From Chrysopilus asiliformis (lineage: Eukaryota; Arthropoda; Insecta; Diptera; Rhagionidae), in assembly GCA_964034945.1 (NCBI GenBank), contig OZ035961.1:30902184-30966183 (forward strand): a stretch of 64,000 nucleotides of DNA, in the 5' to 3' direction. Shown here one piece after another: positions 34,684-44,771 of this stretch (position 1 is the stretch's first letter; each line of letters begins with the position of its first letter). A program made the translations under genes and the position numbers. The notes beneath the pieces are model-generated. The model saw only the letters and a program-made list of their open reading frames with translations, did no database searches and had not been told where the DNA came from.

Positions 34684-34793
34684 TATTTCGACATCTTGCA
34701 GTTTGCACTTTCTGAATTTAAAATGAAAGGTGACTCCCATGGGTTTCTGAAATACTATAGAAAAGATGAATGAATTGATTACATACATCATTG
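34684..34793 (+). promoter_or_regulatory. shared proximal promoter module (copy 2)
   Basis: ATTTCGACATCTTGCAGTTT, AAAATGAAAGGTGACTCCCA and GAATTGATTACATACATCATT correspond in order to the modules at 26391 and 38710. This copy is the most diverged of the three. Confidence 0.55.
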
Positions 34794-34809
34794 GGTAAAC
34801 ATTTTAAAC

Positions 34810-34847
34810 TATAAAAGCTAATCGATGCAGTTGAAAAATCATCAGTT
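34810..34847 (+). promoter_or_regulatory. core promoter: TATA box and initiator
   Basis: TATAAAAG at 34810-34817 and TCAGTT at 34842-34847. The +1 A is 34844. Confidence 0.85.
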
Positions 34848-34882
34848 CATTCGTGGATTTTGGCAAACAAACTTAGTTCAAT

Positions 34883-35894
34883 ATGCGCACTTTCTTGGTA
34901 CTTTTCAATTTAAAGGATAAAGGGCTTTGAAAGGATTATAATTGATTGCTTATTGATTGTAGGTTTTGTGCTTGGCAGCCATCGCTGTTGCTGCACCACA
35001 ATACAACTATAATCAACCTGGAGGAGCCGTAGGTGGCGGTGGCTTCTCATCAGGAGGAGGTGGAGGATTTGTAGGAGGTGGCAGTGGATTTGGCGGTGGT
35101 TCTGGAGGAGGTTTTGGTAGAGGCGGTGGCGCAGGATTCGGAGGTGGCGCAGGATTCGGAGGTGGTTCAGGTTTCGGAGGTGGTGCAGGATTCGGAGGTG
35201 GTTCAGGTTTCGGAGGTGGTGCAGGACATGGAGGCGGCGCAGGACACGGTGGTGGTGTAATTGTCACGAAACATTTCCACAGCTATGGGGCTCCTGAAGA
35301 ACATGACGAAGCTGGTGCCCATCAAGTAATTAGCGCTGGTCCATCCCATAAACACTACCGTGTGGTCTTCATCAAGGCTCCACACCAATCTGCCAGCGCT
35401 GCTGCCCTTTCAGTTGCCCAGGCCCAGAACGAAGAAAAGACCGTCATCTACGTTTTGAGCAAAAAGATCGATGCTGCCGAACTCCAAGCCAATATCCAAG
35501 CTGCTCCTCACCACCCAAGCAAACCAGAAGTATTCTTCATCAAATACAAGACCCCAGCAGAAGCTGCCCATGCTCAACGCACTATCCAAGGTAACTTAAA
35601 AAAATTTACGTCTTCAAAAAGGATTTTTTTTAACAATTCATTTATTTTTTTCCAGCCCAATACGACTCATTGGGAGGAACCAGCCAAGTATCCGACGAAG
35701 GACTCGCTCCAGTTACCTCAGTTATTGGATCAGTTGGAGGTGGTCATGGTGGTCACGGAGGTGGTTTTGGCGGAGGTCATGGCGGTGGCTTTGGCGGTGG
35801 TCACGGGGGTGGTATTGGCGGTGGTATTGCTATTGGCGGTGGTCACGGTGGTGCCGGAGGCGCAGTTGGCGGTGCTTATCTCCCACCAAACTAA
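34883..35894 (+). CDS. Twdl: Tweedle cuticular protein (DUF243), gene 4
   Basis: Exons 34883-34897 (MRTFL), 34963-35590 and 35656-35894 give 293 aa. Both introns are 65 nt. Signal segment VLCLAAIAVAAPQ. Residues 25-103 are GFGGG(A/S) repeats, with one more regular block than gene 3. DUF243 spans about 105-214, with KTVIYVLSKKIDAAELQANIQ where gene 3 has VDASDIQANIQ. The tail has GGGHGGGFGGGHGGG and ends YLPPN. Intron 2 differs from that of gene 3 at one visible base in 65, so the two copies are recent or have been converted. No AATAAA occurs within about 200 bp after the stop; AATATA at 35966-35971 is the best candidate signal. Confidence 0.95.
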
Positions 35895-35971
35895 ATTGTT
35901 ACAAAGACTTTTATACCATAATATTGTTGTTGAGTTTATAATTGTTAAAAATGATTTAGTACTTAAATATA

Positions 35972-36189
35972 TCACGAATATTTTTCATTACTTGCTCGTT
36001 TTGTATTCCAATCCTTTAATGCTAATCAGTTAAGAAGCTAAATAGCACTTAACCAAGGGATTTTATTTGCCCGATGTCCATCTATTAGTTTTTTATAAAC
36101 CACATTATGATAAATCGGAATTATAAAAACGCGACTAGAATCCCAAAAATATTTCAAGGAATTGGAAATGGATTTGAAACAGCATTTCT
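35972..36189. other. intergenic, no gene seen
   Basis: 3' flank of gene 4, AT-rich, without a canonical polyadenylation hexamer. Confidence 0.4.
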
Positions 36190-36460
36190 GTTCTTCACAA
36201 GTCTGTTTAGAATTTTAAAAATCTAACACCGGATTCGCGATCAGCGACCCCGAAATCCCCTTGATGCCAATTTTTCCTGGGAAAAAATGAGAAAAAGGAT
36301 ATTTTCGTTATCCTTACAGGACCTCCTGTTTCGAATTTTGAATATCTAACATAGCTAAAAATCCGCTCCTGGTAACGCAGATTTATTTTGCATAAAAATC
36401 GGTCCAGTAGTTTTTGAGTTTTGTAAGACATAGAAACATCCATTTATACATATATAGAAG
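36190..36460 (-). repeat. dispersed repeat fragment related to 23.45-23.63 kb
   Basis: Read on the minus strand it contains GTAAGGATAACGAAAATATCC followed by AAATTGGCATCAAGGGG and GGTCGCTGATCGCGAATCC. Equivalent words (GTAAGGATAACG, GGGGTCGCTGAATACGATTC) follow the GTCY core at 23326-23635. The core itself is absent here. Confidence 0.5.
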
Positions 36461-37235
36461 TAAAATATAGAAATTTTTAAATCATAATTTAATAAATTAA
36501 AACTAAAATAGGGAAAAATGTAAAAAAAGAATAAAAAAAATAAAATATCAACAAAATATATAATTTAAAAATTATGAATCAGCAACATAGCAATAATGAG
36601 ACAAAAATGCATTTTTTTAAAGCTACACCATAAATCTCACAATTGCTGTAAAATATCAAACATTTGTAGGGTTTCAGTTCGCGTAATTTTAAATAAATGG
36701 ATTTATTTTAAATACGAAATAGATTTTTTATGAACTCCAAATGGATAATTTTTCAACCCGAAGGTCTCCAAATATAAACACCAAAGTCGAGTTTAAAAAA
36801 GCACAGGATGAATTCTTTTATTTATCTGTTAGTGTTCGTCCAAATGGATAAAAAAAAGATAAAAATCAGAGTTATCCAGACGGTTGGACCCTATTGAGAC
36901 ACTTTTGGAGTTAAATTCACAGCGAATTTTTCTGTGTATCCTTTATCAGAAATAATAGTTTCCGAATTGAACAAATTGGTTGAAAATCGACGTGAAATTC
37001 AAGTTATTTTGTACCATGTACCAATGGTACCAAATTATGGAATTTTCATTGAATATCCGAGCTTATTTCCTGTGAAAAAGGTCATTTTTTATGCCTTATT
37101 GCAATAGGATTTTAAGAAGGAATTTTAAATGGAATGTACCAAGAATTGTAATTCATGACTTACGCGATTCAGTAAAGACGTGACTTATTGCATCGATGTA
37201 CTATATAGAATCCAACATGTTTTCCTACCATTTTT
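36461..37235. other. intergenic, no gene seen
   Basis: AT-rich, no supportable feature. Confidence 0.4.
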
Positions 37236-37794
37236 ATACCCGTATTGTGAAACCAAAGGGTATATTAAATTTGCATTACCGTTTGTAACGCCAAGATCCC
37301 GTCATCATACACAAAAATGAATTACACCAGTGTGTTTAGAATGATAAAAATAATTAATTTTTGCATATCCGTCCGTCCGTCCGTCTGTCCGTCTGTCCGT
37401 CTGTCTGTCTGTCTGTCTGTCTGTCTGTGGCGCGGATTTCGGGCGCACGGATTGAGCTAGAGACTTGAAATTTTACGCAGATTCGTTTTTCGTAAAATGC
37501 AAAGCCAAGTTCGTTAATGTGCAAAACTAGACCATTAACGAAAATGTTTTTTGAGAATATCTCAATCTTATCAAAAAAGTGCAAGAACAAAAGTTATTTA
37601 GGATATGATTCTACATAAAACCTCCATACATCAAAATCCGATTGCAAAAAATTTTAAAAAATCTTTTTGGAAAATTTGACTTCAAAGTAGAATTTTGATA
37701 CAACTGTTCGCCGTTCACTTAAACTTCGAAAAATTCCATATCACCATACGGGTTTTCAATAATTTCCAGATTGGCAATTATAGCTTTTGTTATG
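37236..37794 (-). repeat. GTCY-core DINE-1/mini-me-like element
   Basis: On the minus strand it runs from CATAACAAAAGCTATAATTG (37794) through CCATACATCAAAATC-type sequence and a (CAGACGGA)n core (plus-strand GTCCGTCCGTCTGTC at about 37370-37428) to CATACGGGTATA-like sequence at 37236. This matches the copies at 46938-47471, 47643-48180 and 63483-63760. No ORF of its own is maintained. Confidence 0.8.
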
Positions 37795-38709
37795 TTTCAA
37801 ACATATTTTTCCAAAATGCTTTTCACAGTAAATATTTTTTTCTTTATATTTTCGCCAAATCAAATTTTAAATGTCAAAATTTTCTACAAAATGTTTTTTT
37901 TATTTCGAAAAATTAACGAAAAATTTCGTGATATAGGGATTTCGATATTATATACGATTTCTTTTCAACTGTACGTTTATTTCGCATACAATTCGAGTTA
38001 ACCAAATTTGAATAATTTCCGTCCATTATTAAATTAAGCTCATGGGATTATTTGAGTTAAGAAAAGCTTTTTCGAAAAAGACAATAATTGTTACCGATAC
38101 AACTAATACTTTAATTTGCTATTCTTTAATTTGAAAAAATGGTTATTCTTATAAAATAAAAAAAAATCCTTTAACATTTTTCGACTATATTTAAATTTTA
38201 ATAATGCGAAAATGAAATCATTAACTTAAGCACAAACTTAAATTTGTATTTGAACTTTTTTTTGCGTTTTTCGCATCTTCAAAACAATTTTCGGGTAATT
38301 AAATGTTTATAGCGCATCACGAAGTTTTAAACAATTTCAATTTCAGATAAACAAAAAAAATGTAAATAAAATATTGTAGTTTTTGTTACATATAACCTAC
38401 AAATAACATATTATATAAGAAAAAAATAAAACTATTATCACTGGTGGTCATATATATGTATAGTAATGACAATGAGATTACATAGGCTGTTAGATATCAA
38501 GCCTCCCATCGAGTGGTTTGCTATCGTTTTAATGGCAGCATCTTAACTTTAGTTTTTTTATCGTACCATTACAAAGGACAGGCGAGCAATACGACAGCGC
38601 TGGGTTAGAAAAAAACAGACTAAACTGTCTATTAAACTTTTTAATTGATCTCAATAGCACAATCTGAACCAATCTTTCATTTATAATCTTTTTTACTGGT
38701 TGGCAGATA
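37795..38709. other. intergenic, no gene seen
   Basis: AT-rich sequence upstream of gene 5. No gene. Confidence 0.4.
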
Positions 38710-38816
38710 TTACGAAATCTTGCAGATTGCACTTTCGTCGCGAAAATGAAAGGTTACTCCCATCGGTTGTTTAAACATCTTTCAAAGAGATGATTGAATG
38801 GGTTACATGTCATTTG
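38710..38816 (+). promoter_or_regulatory. shared proximal promoter module (copy 3)
   Basis: TTACGAAATCTTGCAGATTG, AAAATGAAAGGTTACTCCCA and GAATGGGTTACATGTCATT, in the same order as the module at 26391-26495 and very close to it in sequence. Confidence 0.6.
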
Positions 38817-38830
38817 GCTTTCTTCTATGA

Positions 38831-38868
38831 TATATAAGACAACTGATAGCAGTGCATCACCATCAGTT
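38831..38868 (+). promoter_or_regulatory. core promoter: TATA box and initiator
   Basis: TATATAAG at 38831-38838 and TCAGTT at 38863-38868. The +1 A is 38865. Confidence 0.85.
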
Positions 38869-38903
38869 CATTTGTAGATTTTGATAAACTAACGAAGTTC
38901 AAT

Positions 38904-39892
38904 ATGCGCGCATTTTTGGTATATTCGAAATGAAGGATTAAGGATATTCAAGGATTATAATTGATTGCTTATTGATTGCAGGTTTTGTGCTTGGCAGCCA
39001 TCGCCGTTGCTGCACCACAATACGACTATAATCAACCTGGAGGAGCCGTGGGTGGTGGTGGCTTCTCATCAGGAGGAGGTGGAGGATTTGTAGGAGGTGG
39101 CAGTTTCGGAGGTGGCAGTGGAATTGGCGGTGGTGCTGGAGGAGGTTTTGCTAGAGGCGGTGGCGCAGGATTCGGAGGTGGCGCAGGATTCGGAGGTGGT
39201 TCAGGATTCGGAGGTGGCGCAGGATTCGGAGGTGGTTCAGGTTTCGGAGGTGGTGCAGGACATGGAGGCGGCGCAGGGCACGGTGGTGGTGTAATTGTCA
39301 CGAAACATTTCCACAGCTATGGGGCTCCTGAAGAACATGACGAAGCTGGTGCCCATCAAGTAATTAGCGCTGGTCCATCCCATAAACACTACCGCGTTGT
39401 CTTCATCAAGGCCCCACACCAATCTGCCAGCGCTGCTGCCCTTTCAGTTGCCCAGGCCCAGAATGAAGAAAAGACTGTAATCTACGTTTTGAGCAAGAAG
39501 GTCGATGCATCCGATATCCAAGCCAACATCCAAGCTGCTCCTCATCACCCAAGCAAACCAGAAGTATTCTTCATCAAATACAAGACCCCCGAGGAAGCCG
39601 CTCATGCCCAACACACAATTCAAGGTAACTTAAAAAAAATTACGTCTCCAAAGAGGACTTTTTTATGATTCATTTATTTTTTCCAGCCCAATACGACTCA
39701 TTGGGAGGAACCAGCCAAGTATCCGACGAAGGAATTGCCCCGGTTCAATCAGTTATTGGATCCCTTGGTGGTGGTCATGGTGGTCATGGTGGTCACGGGG
39801 GTGGTATTGGAGGAGGCGTCGCTGTTGGAGGAGGTCAAAGTGATTTTACTTCCGCTGGCTCTGTTAGTGGAGCTTATCTGCCACCAAATTAA
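38904..39892 (+). CDS. Twdl: Tweedle cuticular protein (DUF243), gene 5
   Basis: Exons 38904-38918 (MRAFL), 38982-39624 and 39687-39892 give 287 aa. The introns are 63 and 62 nt; intron 1 is nearly identical to that of gene 3. Signal segment VLCLAAIAVAAPQ. Residues 23-108 have the longest GFGGG(A/S) repeat of the cluster. DUF243 spans about 110-217 with IVTKHFHSY, RVVFIKAPHQ, EEKTVIYVLSKK and KPEVFFIKYKT. The domain end reads TPEEAAHAQHTIQ, as in gene 1 rather than the AEAAHAQRTIQ of genes 3 and 4, suggesting mosaic ancestry. The tail is shorter (GGHGGHGGHGGG, then a Ser/Ala stretch) and ends YLPPN. AATAAA lies at 39956-39961. It is the last plus-strand gene of the cluster. Confidence 0.96.
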
Positions 39893-39961
39893 ATATTTTG
39901 AAAGACTTTGATACCATGTATATTGTTGTTGATTTTGAATGTGTAAAATATATTAAATAAA

Positions 39962-40919
39962 TGTTTATTTTTTAGTTAAATCCGGTGTTATTTTTATGTA
40001 GATGAAAATTTTAAATGCATATTTAAGTGCGTAATCTCAAGAATGAAATATTTAGTACTGTAATCGAACTCGCTTAAGTGCACATCAATTGGGTTCGGAA
40101 AATTTATGAAGCGGGATGTGCTCTTCTCCGATTTCTTAATAAAACTAACCATATACATCATTATGCAGATTTTCAAATAAAAACACAGTTTAATACATCT
40201 AGCAGTGAAATGATACCCTTCTTACATGATCAAACCGCATATGATCAATATAAGGGTGTAGTGTTAAAAGTTTTTATAAAAAACATTCGACAACTCGAAA
40301 ACTAATTGTAGTAGAAAGTTAAAATTTGGCTCATAATAGGTTTTTATCAAAAGATATACCTCTACCAAAAACGAGAAAAATTAAACAACCCCTTCAAAAG
40401 TTAACAAATCTTGCAATTTTCTCGAAAACGGCGTTCGAAAAAGTTGTTTTGACAAGAAGTGTTTAGAATATAGTTCTATAAAATTCTGAATGCATCAAAA
40501 TTCAATCGGACCACTCGTTTTCGCCTCTCCCATACAAATGGAAAGATTTTTGCAAATATCTCGAAAACGGTTCATTTTTTCCAAAATCAGCCTACTAATG
40601 TAAATAACTGCGTCAAAATCGGATAAGGTTTACTGGTAGAAGTCGATCTTACAACTTCCATTACTCTCATGCATACGAACGAAAACACAATAAAAAGACA
40701 CACACGCTAATACAGACATATTGCGGATTCATCCGACAGAGTCGATATATGTCGTGGGGGTCCGGACCCGAAATTCGTAACCAAAACTCGTAATGTAAAC
40801 TTTTATAAAATATTTGATGAATTCATAAGTTTTGTATTTTACTGTAATCATAGTCTTATGGTTTAAGTTTAGATTTTAGTTACCCATTAGTCTCTATTGA
40901 AATTTCTCGACTTACACCT
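39962..40919. other. intergenic; probable dispersed-repeat remnant
   Basis: About 40250-40760 contains TCTCGAAAACGG twice, a GACACACACGCTAATACAGACA stretch in place of a clean GTCY core, and CATGCATACGAACGA. These features suggest a decayed copy of the GTCY-type repeats. No gene. Confidence 0.4.
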
Positions 40920-41014
40920 CATAAAAATATAACAAAATGTTATATTATCTTAGTGGATGTTTTCACGTCCAGAAATTTTGGAAAATATTATAGCATTTTG
41001 TTATATTTTTTATG
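40920..41014. mobile_element. 95-bp foldback MITE
   Basis: CATAAAAATATAACAAAATG is mirrored by CATTTTGTTATATTTTTTATG, flanking a central GGATGTTTTCACGTCC hairpin related to the one at 25138-25153. Confidence 0.65.
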
Positions 41015-41111
41015 ACCTGCAAGTACAATGCAAAACAAGGTCGAGTAAAAGTAATTCATTATAAGGTTTTTCTTTTTTTCCTTAAATTAATTAATTATAT
41101 TAACACGTTCG

Positions 41112-41937
41112 TTAGGGTGTTTCATTTTGTTAGGCAAAAAATAAAATGTAAAATTTTTGCAGACTTTGCTTACGCCCCGAGTCTCAGTGATGAAAAATAT
41201 GCCAAATTTTAAGAAGATTGGATAATATTTAGGGGTTGCACACTTTGATCACTTTTCGTCAAACTACCTAGTCTAGCCATAAATACTGACACAAGGAAAA
41301 ATTGATGCCAAATGAAAACGCATTGGTATTTTTCAAAACTTTTTTTTTATATTTATTGGGCCACACAACAGCCACAAATCATAGAACACATTATTCGAAA
41401 ATACCGCCATTTGATTTAACACCACGCCTTTAACGATGGAGCCAACAGGGCTGAAAAATACGCGCTCGATCTATTTGAAAGTTATCCAATGTTTTTGTTG
41501 AAATCCTTCTTCAAGGACTCAATATTTTGGTGTCTTTTTGGTAAATCATGCTCACTACAGTCCAACGGGTCTATAGTTCAACGACTTAAGGTCTGAACTT
41601 CCGGGGGCGGACTTTTGGAGGCATGAAGTCATGAAAATTGTTTTTGAGCCTTTTTGTGAAAAAGAAGCGCAAACGGCAGCCAAATTTCCTCAAGAAACTG
41701 TTTAAAATGTATAGTTAGGCATGTATATAAACGAAAACTTATTCAAAAATGGGGACTGGAATTTTCCACAGGATTCATTTTTTGACGAAAAGTGATCAAA
41801 GTGTGCAACCCCTAAATATTATCCAATCTTCTTAAAATTTGGCATATATATATTTTTCATCACTGAGACTCGGGGCGTAAGCAAAGTCATATGAAAATCA
41901 CATCTTTGGAAAAATGAAACACCCTAACGTTCGTGAC
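41112..41937 (-). mobile_element. degenerate Tc1/mariner-type transposon with long TIRs
   Basis: Inverted arms of about 160 bp (41112-41273 and 41781-41937), both starting TTAGGGTGTTTCATTTT and containing ACGCCCCGAGTCTCAGTGAT and TTAGGGGTTGCACACTTTGA. Between them, the minus strand encodes transposase remnants ending GVKSNGGIFE at about 41398-41430. This matches the final AKGGHIE-type motif of mariner-like transposases. Many stops and frameshifts occur. Its DDE core and N-terminus are not recognisable. Confidence 0.7.
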
Positions 41938-42249
41938 ATTTGCTTTTTCAACTTTTTTTACATTTGGACATCGTGTACCACGGGTACTTAAAAAAGATAG
42001 TCAATTATTTATAAAAATACATGGGAATTAGATCCAAAAGCATAAATAGAACTCATTATGCAATAAATATAAATATTGATTAAAAAAATTTAAATTAAAT
42101 TAACTGAGTCACAAAAAAACTACCTTCTGATAGCCTAGAGAGCCTATAATCTTAATGATATTGCCATTAAAGAAAAAAAAATGTGGAGAATATTATTACA
42201 GTGAAACTTGTACAGGTCAGACTTTGTATAAGCCGAAATGTGTCTAAGC
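41938..42249. other. intergenic; left part of a decayed TIR element
   Basis: ACAGTGAAACTTGTACAGGT and TATAAGCCGAAATGTGTCTAAGC (42199-42249) continue on the far side of the hAT insertion as GTCTAAGCCGAACATTTT, so the hAT relic interrupted an older repeat whose own boundaries I cannot fix. No gene. Confidence 0.4.
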
Positions 42250-42705
42250 TAGCGTGACCATTCATCCCCCTTTGAGGGGGATTATCCCCCTTTCGGACTT
42301 GGCTATCCCCAAATCCCCCTGAAAAATCCACCTTTTTCCAAGATTTATTTATGAAAGAAACGCCATTTTTCGAGTTTTCGGCTATTGTCGAATACGCGTT
42401 CGCTCTGCCATGAACATCAGCACCAGTGGAACGTGTTTTCTCAACGATCAATAAAATTTGGACGACGGAAAAGACTCGTTTACAAGTTAAAACTCTTAAA
42501 TCGATTCTTTTTACTAAAAACAATATCAATCTCAGCTGTTTGGAGTTTTTCGATTATTTGAAAAAGGACAAAGATATGTTGAAACAAGTCTCTTCCCACG
42601 AAAAATACAATGAATCTTAAAAAATCCATAATTTGATTTATTAATACAATTTTTTTCATTTTTATTTTTTATCCCCCTTTGGCTCAAAATAAAATTGTCA
42701 CGCTA
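42250..42705 (+). mobile_element. hAT transposon relic with perfect 8-bp target duplication
   Basis: Termini TAGCGTGACCATT and, on the right, AATTGTCACGCTA are inverted. The element is flanked by GTCTAAGC on both sides (42242-42249 and 42706-42713), the 8-bp duplication diagnostic of hAT. Sub-terminal ATCCCCCTTT words occur at both ends. At 456 bp it is a deletion derivative keeping only the last part of the transposase. Confidence 0.92.
42415..42620 (+). pseudogene. hAT transposase C-terminal dimerisation fragment
   Basis: The frame SAPVERVFSTINKIWTTEKT, then VKTLKSILF, NINLSCLEFFDYLKK and a stop at 42618-42620, matches the hAT C-terminal dimerisation region, in which SxxxERxFS is the conserved start. 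A stop codon lies directly upstream (CCATGAAC, about 42408). The BED finger and catalytic domain are absent. Non-functional alone. Confidence 0.85.
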
Positions 42706-43179
42706 GTCTAAGCCGAACATTTTTCAGAGTCCCGTAATTTTGACGATTATTTTTTATACAAAATGATGTCTAGGTTCATTTTGTATAAAAAATAATCGAA
42801 ACCTGCTCAATGCCAACCCGGACATCATTTTTTCTACAAAGGCCGGACATTTTTTACAAGAATGATATCAGGTTTAGTATACTGTTTCTAATTCATACTG
42901 TTTCTAGCGATTTGTTTTCTGGCGATTGTGCGCCATCGGTGGTACACTGTGCCTGTTTTTATATTACTTCCACAAAAAAACTACCGCACTATTTACTCGC
43001 GCGGTTTTAAAAAACTGTACATGTACCACCAGTGGTACACGATGTCACGAAAATGTTAAAGTTATTAATTTGCTTACGCTAATCTTTGATCAGTAAAGTC
43101 TAATTTCTGATAAAAAATATTTGTTGCCTTATAAAAATTATAATACAGAAATACTGCTTTATTGATTTAAATACGTATA
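42706..43179. other. intergenic, small hairpin
   Basis: The continuation of the interrupted older repeat contains GATTATTTTTTATACAAAATGA mirrored by TCATTTTGTATAAAAAATAATC at 42743-42801, a 22-bp perfect stem. GGTGGTACAC words appear at about 42940 and 43030. No gene. Confidence 0.5.
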
Positions 43180-43745
43180 TTATGGAAAAGACACTAAAAA
43201 TTTCAAAAAAATGTTCGGAAGCAAGAAGAGGCATAAGCAAGCTGCAATTGCCAGGGGCCAATCGTCAAATACTCTATATGAGGGCAGACAAAATCTTCAA
43301 TGAAAAAAAATCCATTTGTATAAGAGAGAGGCGAAGGATTAGTCCTATTGGATTTTGGTGTATGAAAGGGTTATGTAAAATCATATTCTAAACACATTTC
43401 GTCATCATACATTTTTCAACTGGATTTTGATGTATGGGTAAATTATGTAAAATTCTAAATACATATAAAAAAACTGTTTCGTTTGTACGGATGAGGAGGA
43501 AGGAATAGTTCGATTTTACACGTTGAAGGACCGGGCATTGCGATTTACGAGAAACGCAACTGTAAAACAATTCAAATCTCTTGCTCAATCTTTTCGAAAG
43601 GTAATGTGTTTACCGACAGACAGACAGACAGTCAGATAGGCAGACAGACAAACGGATGGACATGTGAAAATCAAAATCTTTTATCATCCCAAACACCCTT
43701 GCGTAGTTCATTTTGGTGTCCAATGATTGGTTGCGGTATACTTAA
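43180..43745 (-). repeat. GTCY-core dispersed repeat copy
   Basis: The plus strand shows GACAGACAGACAGACAGTCA (about 43616-43636) preceded by ACTGTAAAACAATTCAAATC and TTGATGTATGGGTAAATTATG. This is the inverted version of the element order in the other copies. It ends with AATCTAATATACTC, shared with 11395-11490. Confidence 0.65.
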
Positions 43746-43943
43746 TCTAATATACTCTTACATGATATTCTTTTCTTGAGTGAAGTAAGTTTTTTGTAAA
43801 ATTGAATAAAATCATAAATTGTACAGTGGAATCTCAATTTATTGCTCATACTCATAAAACAAAACCGTAACCCATAACATCGAATACAACATGAATTAGT
43901 TCGAAGCTGAATTTCAAAAGTTTGACCTTTCAAACTTTTATAC

Positions 43944-44250
43944 ATCAAATCGACGCCTCCGTGCAAGACTATCGTAACTCAACTAACGACATTTTTGAGT
44001 TATTGACACCACCAGAAACTCCAGATAAAAATACACCTACAAAAAAATTTCATTACGGAATCATGATTTTTAACATTTATAATTTTTTGGCAAAATTCAT
44101 ATTTCTCGTAAATCGACTTGCAAACCTTAAATTCCAAAATTTTTCGAATATTTTTTATGTAATGTAAAAATTCAGCTAATATCGATTTCCTGCAAAATGG
44201 CATTTTTCGACTGACGATAGTCTTGCACGGAGGCGTCGAATCAATTTGAT
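43944..44250. mobile_element. 307-bp MITE
   Basis: ATCAAATCGACGCCTCCGTG at 43944 is mirrored by CACGGAGGCGTCGAATCAATTTGAT ending at 44250. The arms continue through CAAGACTATCGT and ACGATAGTCTTG. Non-coding. Confidence 0.8.
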
Positions 44251-44715
44251 CAACATTATTAACAGATAACATGTACATACATGAAAATTTGAAGATCATT
44301 TAAAAGATGAATAATTTTTTTATTATTCCGGTTTATGTGTCATATGATTATTACTGAAATCTTTGAGTCACTCTTTCTCTCTTCATCTCAAGAATTGAAA
44401 TTAGGTTTAAAAATCGAAAAACTGTTCATAAACCGTAGCATTTGTGATTTTTTTAAAAAAAGTTCGATTTTTTTCTCAAGTATTTCTAATACGTCAAAAC
44501 TGATACAAGGATTAATTTGCAAATCCTTGAAGCAAACTTAAAATTGAATGTTAATGGCTCAGCTGTAATACACAATATTTTAAACTTCATGATCCTTTTC
44601 AGTTCGAAATAATCTTCCCCATAGAATTATTGGCGAACAAAAGAGTCAAAATAATGAAAAGTACTTTTAGAGTAAATTCAATAAAAATCCAAGATTAAAG
44701 TGATAAATTAATTGA
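44251..44715. other. intergenic, no gene seen
   Basis: AT-rich 3' flank of the minus-strand gene that ends at 44772. Confidence 0.4.
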
Positions 44716-44771
44716 TTTTATTAAATACAAACTCAACAAGGACAAGGAAAACGGGCCAGAGTGCAAACGAT

